11,846 bases of DNA from Nocardioides sp. GTDB lineage: Bacteria > Actinomycetota > Actinomycetes > Propionibacteriales > Nocardioidaceae. The position numbers and the translations under genes were made by a program. The stretch lies in contig NZ_JASLGR010000037.1 in the NCBI RefSeq assembly GCF_030150155.1, positions 1 to 11,846 of the forward strand. The letters are read 5' to 3'. The notes under the pieces were generated by a model. The model ran no database searches and had not been told where the DNA came from. It saw only the letters and a list, made by a program, of their open reading frames with translations. Below, piece after piece: positions 10,101 to 11,846 of this stretch. Positions within the stretch are counted from its first letter, which is position 1, and each line of letters begins with the position of its first letter.

Positions 10101-10615
10101 ACTCGGGGCAGATCCGGTGGAACGGCGAGGCCGTCTCCGACCCACAGGTCTTCCTCCGGCCGGGCCAGGTCGCCCACGTCGCCCAGGTCCCGCGGGTGCT
10201 CTCGGGCACGTTCAGCGACAACGTCAGGCTCGGGTTCGACCGCGAGCTCGGCGCTCCGGTGCGGGCCGCCCGGCTCGACCGCGACATGAGCGAGGCCGGC
10301 GGGCACAGCGCGCTGGTCGGTCACCGGGGTGTGCGCCTGTCCGGCGGGCAGGTCCAGCGCCTGGCCCTCGCTCGGGCGCTGGCGACCGGCGCCGAGCTGC
10401 TGCTGGCCGACGACGTCTCCTCGGCCTTGGACGCCACCACCGAGATCGAGCTGTGGGCGGCGTTGCGTGCCCGCGGTGCGACGGTGGTGGGGGCGACCTC
10501 GAAGCGCTCGGCGTTGGCGGAGGCGGACCGGGTCGTCGTCCTGGTGGACGGCGAGGTCGCGGCCGAGGGGCCGTGGTCGATGTTGGCAGGGGAGTGGGGG
10601 CACCTCGCCGGTTGA
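7133..10615 (+). CDS. Fused full-length ABC exporter (TMD-NBD-TMD-NBD) with one degenerate ATP site
   Basis: This 1160-residue protein joins two type IV ABC exporter halves that are usually separate subunits. TMD1 spans about 20-300, with helices near 22-46, 53-72, 133-172 and 243-285. NBD1 (about 325-560) has Walker A GRTGSGKST (362-370), Q-loop Q410, signature LSAGE (465-469), Walker B VVVLDE with catalytic E490, and H-loop H521. After a linker (about 562-605), TMD2 covers about 610-910. NBD2 (about 930-1160) has Walker A GQVGSGKSS (971-979), Q1018, canonical LSGGQ (1069-1073) and Walker B LLLADD with Asp at 1094 in place of Glu; Lys1124 stands where the switch His is expected. Thus only the site made of NBD1 plus the NBD2 signature looks hydrolytic. 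The GTG 7133 start is the first sensible one. The substrate is unknown; neighbours do not reveal it. It is probably an inner-membrane exporter of lipids, drugs or peptides, by family only. Confidence 0.92.
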   Translation: MVVSGSTDQNRSLSWRRLRSPGAGVAVLITMIAAVGQALATVVAGHLAQAPRTGLVVLLGTLTIGPAIAAISGRVVWYGCVDRAEGRLRADLLTAALHQPLADLSEQAAGEILDRVDDDTHEVGSLLRGQAWEALVTVCGLVPMWLVAGFTWWPAFVLLPAMAGLIIVAIRPLLGVIAERKVREEMAWTDNAAALEEGVAARNDLRTSLGQAHMLGRFAAICAQVHARFLDVVRMESRLVRVSGLLLHGLLAAVGIAGVWLAADGQLTVARLVTLFLITTSFVGQVDQLGRHLPDLQAGIGALTRLRQLLDVEPEPVGGAEVPGGALDLELRDLSFSYDEGTFSLTDVSLRVPAGQTLALVGRTGSGKSTLAAMLSRAVEPPPGTILLGGVDVTTVDLQRLRSAVGVVTQRTEILAGTLTENITLFEDAISDRVPAAVAELGLAAWVAGLPDGLDTVLGPGGTALSAGEEQLVAFARLLVRDVQVVVLDEATARMDPLTEARVVAASERLLSGRTGILVAHRLSTIERADLVAVLDRGRVVQQGPRTVLAAQPGPFADLLAAGATATSAEPQVSSVVEIEGVQVGTRRRQGEPPEVEEPGTGPGLARGIAHALVVRPWWGLFSVLTFLGAGLLGSQGAITGLLWGRIVEQLQEGATPRALLAVLTVTLLCAPLLLSDAVLRYPRWWVEVMLRARMSVLAGQIRPHRLPATPPGEVVARAMDADRFARYADRWVDFTLGLAIATVTAIAAGTWVAGAVLLIVMTVSALASSIGRPIAGRSATRSSAARARFGRVLVSVLDSARTVKLAGRITQVRRHLAAVDEPRVNAAVFEHRVQAVLDGVPIVMVQCGVVAAWALLLEGVWGLATALLVANAVNGFNWFGRVAGAVVTEAPGTRSWMKATSAFAGGADLMDVPPGVDLVTGAAPAAADPAPVPLRALELAGVTAVYDDGTIGVRDVSLKVERGELVLLLGQVGSGKSSLLSALAGLVAHSGQIRWNGEAVSDPQVFLRPGQVAHVAQVPRVLSGTFSDNVRLGFDRELGAPVRAARLDRDMSEAGGHSALVGHRGVRLSGGQVQRLALARALATGAELLLADDVSSALDATTEIELWAALRARGATVVGATSKRSALAEADRVVVLVDGEVAAEGPWSMLAGEWGHLAG

Positions 10616-10643
10616 GGTGCTCCCGCTGGGCCGGGCCAATCGC

Positions 10644-10649
10644 TAAGGT
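10644..10649 (+). promoter_or_regulatory. -10 element TAAGGT before the GAF-GGDEF gene
   Basis: TAAGGT ends 8 nt before the ATG at 10658, in the 42-bp gap after the exporter stop. Like the identical hexamer before the exporter it fits TANNNT and would give a leaderless or near-leaderless mRNA; AAGG could alternatively be the ribosome-binding site. No terminator lies between the two genes, so read-through is also possible. Confidence 0.4.
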
Positions 10650-10657
10650 TCCTCAGC

Positions 10658-11620
10658 ATGGACGCGACCACGACCGAGCTCGAGCGCTTCACGGAGTCGG
10701 CCGAGAGCGTCGTGTCCTATCTGCGCTCGCACAGCTGCCTGACTGACTGGTCGGTCAGCCGGATCGACTCGGTCGAGCAGGTGCACCTCCACGTCAGTGG
10801 GGGCTCCCTGCTGGAGGTGGGCGACCGGGTGCCGTGGGAGGACACGTTCTGCCGCCAGATGCTCGGCGGTGCGTCGCAGATCGTCTTCGACTCCCAGCGT
10901 GAGGCCGCCTACGCGGCGCTGCCGGCATCGGCCGACGTGCGCTCGTACGCCGGGTTCCCGATCGTCGAGGACGACGGATCGCTCTTCGGCACCCTGTGCG
11001 GCCTGGGGGCCGAGCCGATCCGGTCGGCCGACGAGCTCGACGCGGAGCTGCTCGGCCTGCTCTCGACGCTGCTGTCGAGTCAGCTGCGCCTGGTCCGGGC
11101 CGCCGCGTCCCACCGGCACTCGGCGGTGCTGGCCGATGCGGCGGCGAACACCGACGTGCTCACCGGACTGCTGAACCGTCGCGGCTGGGACATCCTCGCC
11201 GCCGACGTCGAGGCCCGGGTCGCCGGACTGGGCGAGCACGGTGGGGTCGTGATGATCGACCTCGACGGCCTCAAGACGGTCAACGACACCGTCGGCCACC
11301 ACGCGGGTGACGTCCTGCTGCGCCGGGCCGGCGAGGTGCTGCGGGAGGTGACCCGGCCGGTCGACTCCGTGGCCCGACTGGGCGGCGACGAGTTCGCCGT
11401 CTACGTCGACGACGTCCCGTCGGCCGACCTCGACGCGATCGTGCGCCGCTACGCCGAGGCGCTGGAGGCGGCCGACGTGGCCGGCTCGATCGGTGCCGCC
11501 GCCGTCGTCCCGGTCGCGGGCCAGGGCTGCGTCGCCCATGCCCTCGCCGAGGCCGACGCACTGATGTACGTCGCCAAGGCGGAGCGGAAGCGGAGTGCCG
11601 GGAGGTCCGGACTCGCCTGA
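10658..11620 (+). CDS. GAF-GGDEF diguanylate cyclase
   Basis: This cytoplasmic protein of 320 residues makes cyclic-di-GMP from two GTP. A GAF sensor domain covers about 10-150, with a typical core (EDTFCRQMLGG, RSYAGFPIVEDDGSLFGTLCGL). A short helical linker (about 140-164) leads to the GGDEF domain (165-310), which starts with NTDVLTGLLNRRGW. Catalytic features are intact: IDLDGLKTVNDTVGHHAGD (200-218; D201 metal, N209 and D210 substrate) and GGDEF (242-246). The sequence RPVD (233-236) lies exactly five residues before GGDEF, the position of the R-x-x-D inhibitory site, so product feedback is expected. The protein has no membrane helix, no EAL and no receiver domain; the GAF ligand is unknown. 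The downstream gene's LexA box begins 4 nt after the stop, leaving no room for a separate terminator. Confidence 0.93.
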   Translation: MDATTTELERFTESAESVVSYLRSHSCLTDWSVSRIDSVEQVHLHVSGGSLLEVGDRVPWEDTFCRQMLGGASQIVFDSQREAAYAALPASADVRSYAGFPIVEDDGSLFGTLCGLGAEPIRSADELDAELLGLLSTLLSSQLRLVRAAASHRHSAVLADAAANTDVLTGLLNRRGWDILAADVEARVAGLGEHGGVVMIDLDGLKTVNDTVGHHAGDVLLRRAGEVLREVTRPVDSVARLGGDEFAVYVDDVPSADLDAIVRRYAEALEAADVAGSIGAAAVVPVAGQGCVAHALAEADALMYVAKAERKRSAGRSGLA

Positions 11621-11623
11621 GTT

Positions 11624-11639
11624 TCGAACAAGTGTTCGA
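11624..11639. promoter_or_regulatory. LexA (SOS) box
   Basis: TCGAAC-AAGT-GTTCGA is a perfect 16-bp inverted repeat and matches the Gram-positive/actinobacterial LexA consensus CGAAC-N4-GTTCG in every fixed position. It lies 9 bp upstream of a TAGGGT -10 element and covers the -35 region (about 11626-11631), so bound LexA would block the promoter of the gene at 11810. DNA damage would be expected to relieve this through RecA-stimulated LexA cleavage. Confidence 0.88.
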
Positions 11640-11648
11640 GTTGTGTGG

Positions 11649-11654
11649 TAGGGT
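11649..11654 (+). promoter_or_regulatory. -10 element TAGGGT of the SOS promoter
   Basis: TAGGGT fits TANNNT and follows the LexA box closely. Transcription would begin at about 11660-11663, giving a leader near 150 nt before the ATG at 11810. No consensus -35 is seen, which is usual when the operator occupies that position. Confidence 0.55.
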
Positions 11655-11797
11655 GGCGGTAGCTCGTCGGTGAGGGTTCCCCGTGATGGTCAGGGGAGAA
11701 GCTGGCGGGTCAGCCGTGGGGAGTGAACCCACTGCCTGGGGCCGGCGCACGGAGGAGCCACAGACCTGGTCGGGGTCTGTGTGACGTGCTTGCCGCC
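11655..11797 (+). ncRNA. Candidate structured RNA leader (5' UTR element)
   Basis: A long-range stem can form between GGCGGTAGC (11655-11663) and GCTTGCCGCC (11788-11797): about nine pairs including one G-U, with one bulged U. It encloses four local hairpins: TCCCC(G)TGA-tgg-TCAGGGGA (11678-11697), GCTG/CAGC (11701-11714), GTGGG/CCCAC (11716-11732) and the perfect 8-bp CACAGACC/GGTCTGTG (11759-11781, loop TGGTCGG). The downstream Shine-Dalgarno GAGGGGG (11799-11805) directly follows the closing stem. GAACCC at 11725-11730 could alternatively pair with GGGTTC at 11803-11808 and hide that site. I recognise no known riboswitch. Pairing is read by eye; GC-rich DNA folds easily, so covariation is needed. 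If transcription starts at 11660-11663 rather than slightly upstream, the 5' arm would be shortened. Confidence 0.35.
11686..11784 (+). other. Possible 32-codon upstream ORF in the SOS leader
   Basis: An ATG at 11686 preceded by GAGGG (11672-11676, 9 nt away) opens a 32-codon frame that ends at TGA 11782-11784, 25 nt before the next ATG. The predicted peptide begins MVRGEAGGSAVGSEPTAW and is polar, with two Trp. Its start region (GAGGG..TTC..GATG) resembles that of the downstream gene (GAGGGGGTTCGATG). Against it, only about 22 of 31 sense codons after the start end in G or C, lower than the neighbouring genes, and the stretch overlaps the predicted hairpins. It could be a leader peptide or chance. 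Confidence 0.2.
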
Positions 11798-11809
11798 CGA
11801 GGGGGTTCG

Positions 11810-11846
11810 ATGACGCAGACGGTGGAGCGAGTCCATCCGGTCCTGG
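11810..11846 (+). CDS. LexA-controlled gene, 5' fragment; possibly DUF222/HNH (13E12-type) protein
   Basis: Only the first 12 codons are in the window (MTQTVERVHPVL, continuing past the end). The ATG at 11810 is supported by the strong Shine-Dalgarno GAGGGGG at 11799-11805. The short N-terminus with HPVL resembles the beginning of actinobacterial DUF222-HNH endonuclease-like proteins, and several mycobacterial members of that 13E12 repeat family are LexA targets, so the SOS box supports this identity. With 12 residues the assignment is a guess; any SOS gene is possible. Confidence 0.4.
   Translation, partial: MTQTVERVHPVL

Noticed and set aside
7130..10639. A 1169-codon open frame on the minus strand opposite the ABC exporter
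   Set aside because: Composition is dominated by Gly, Arg, Gln, Asp and His with no domains or membrane segments, typical of antisense frames in high-GC coding DNA; the plus strand carries all ABC motifs.
11655..11797. Cobalamin, ydaO-type, SAM or c-di-GMP riboswitch, RNase P RNA or SRP RNA in the last leader
   Set aside because: I compared it with the conserved boxes as I remember them; fragments such as GGTGAGGGTT and GTCAGGGGAG look similar but occur in the wrong order and without the core motifs.

Overview
The window looks like chromosomal DNA from a high-GC actinobacterium, most likely Nocardioides or a close relative. This rests on strong G/C bias at third codon positions, frequent GTG starts, a folD gene overlapping a DUF3017 membrane-protein gene, a monomeric-type NADP isocitrate dehydrogenase, actinobacterial TANNNT -10 elements and an actinobacterial-type LexA box. 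The genus is an inference from gene content; no sequence comparison could be run. I see no tRNA, rRNA, CRISPR array, insertion sequence or phage gene.

Layout. Bases 39-1240 (+) carry folD and a DUF3017 gene that overlap by 4 bp. A degenerate 10-bp tandem repeat lies at 1221-1270. Facing them on the minus strand is a PAS-GGDEF-EAL cyclic-di-GMP protein (3019 to 1274). Upstream of it, also on the minus strand, is an aquaporin with a long C-terminal tail (4151 to 3168). A strong hairpin terminator separates these two genes. A divergent intergenic region (4152-4285) holds the promoters of the aquaporin and of icd (4286-6478, +); a 12-bp perfect palindrome lies on the icd side. After a terminator come a YcxB-like membrane protein (6568-7095), a 1160-residue fused ABC exporter (7133-10615) and a GAF-GGDEF diguanylate cyclase (10658-11620), all on the plus strand.

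The last 226 bases are the most interesting part. Four bases after the cyclase stop there is a perfect 16-bp LexA/SOS box. A TAGGGT -10 element follows, then a leader of about 145 nt that can fold into a branched RNA closed by a long-range stem, and then the first 12 codons of a gene that runs off the window. The N-terminus (MTQTVERVHPVL) resembles actinobacterial DUF222/HNH (13E12-type) proteins, some of which are known SOS genes. That identity is tentative.

How the genes fit together. folD and icd are central metabolism: one-carbon folate interconversion with NADPH, and NADPH-forming oxidative decarboxylation of isocitrate. The aquaporin has a water-selective pore filter. Two separate proteins handle cyclic-di-GMP. 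One has intact synthase and phosphodiesterase motifs but no inhibitory site; the other has a synthase with a feedback-inhibition site. The ABC exporter is asymmetric, with one canonical and one degenerate ATP site predicted from sequence. Three genes (aquaporin, exporter, GAF-GGDEF) have a TANNNT hexamer 6-8 nt before the start codon, the arrangement expected of leaderless or near-leaderless transcripts.
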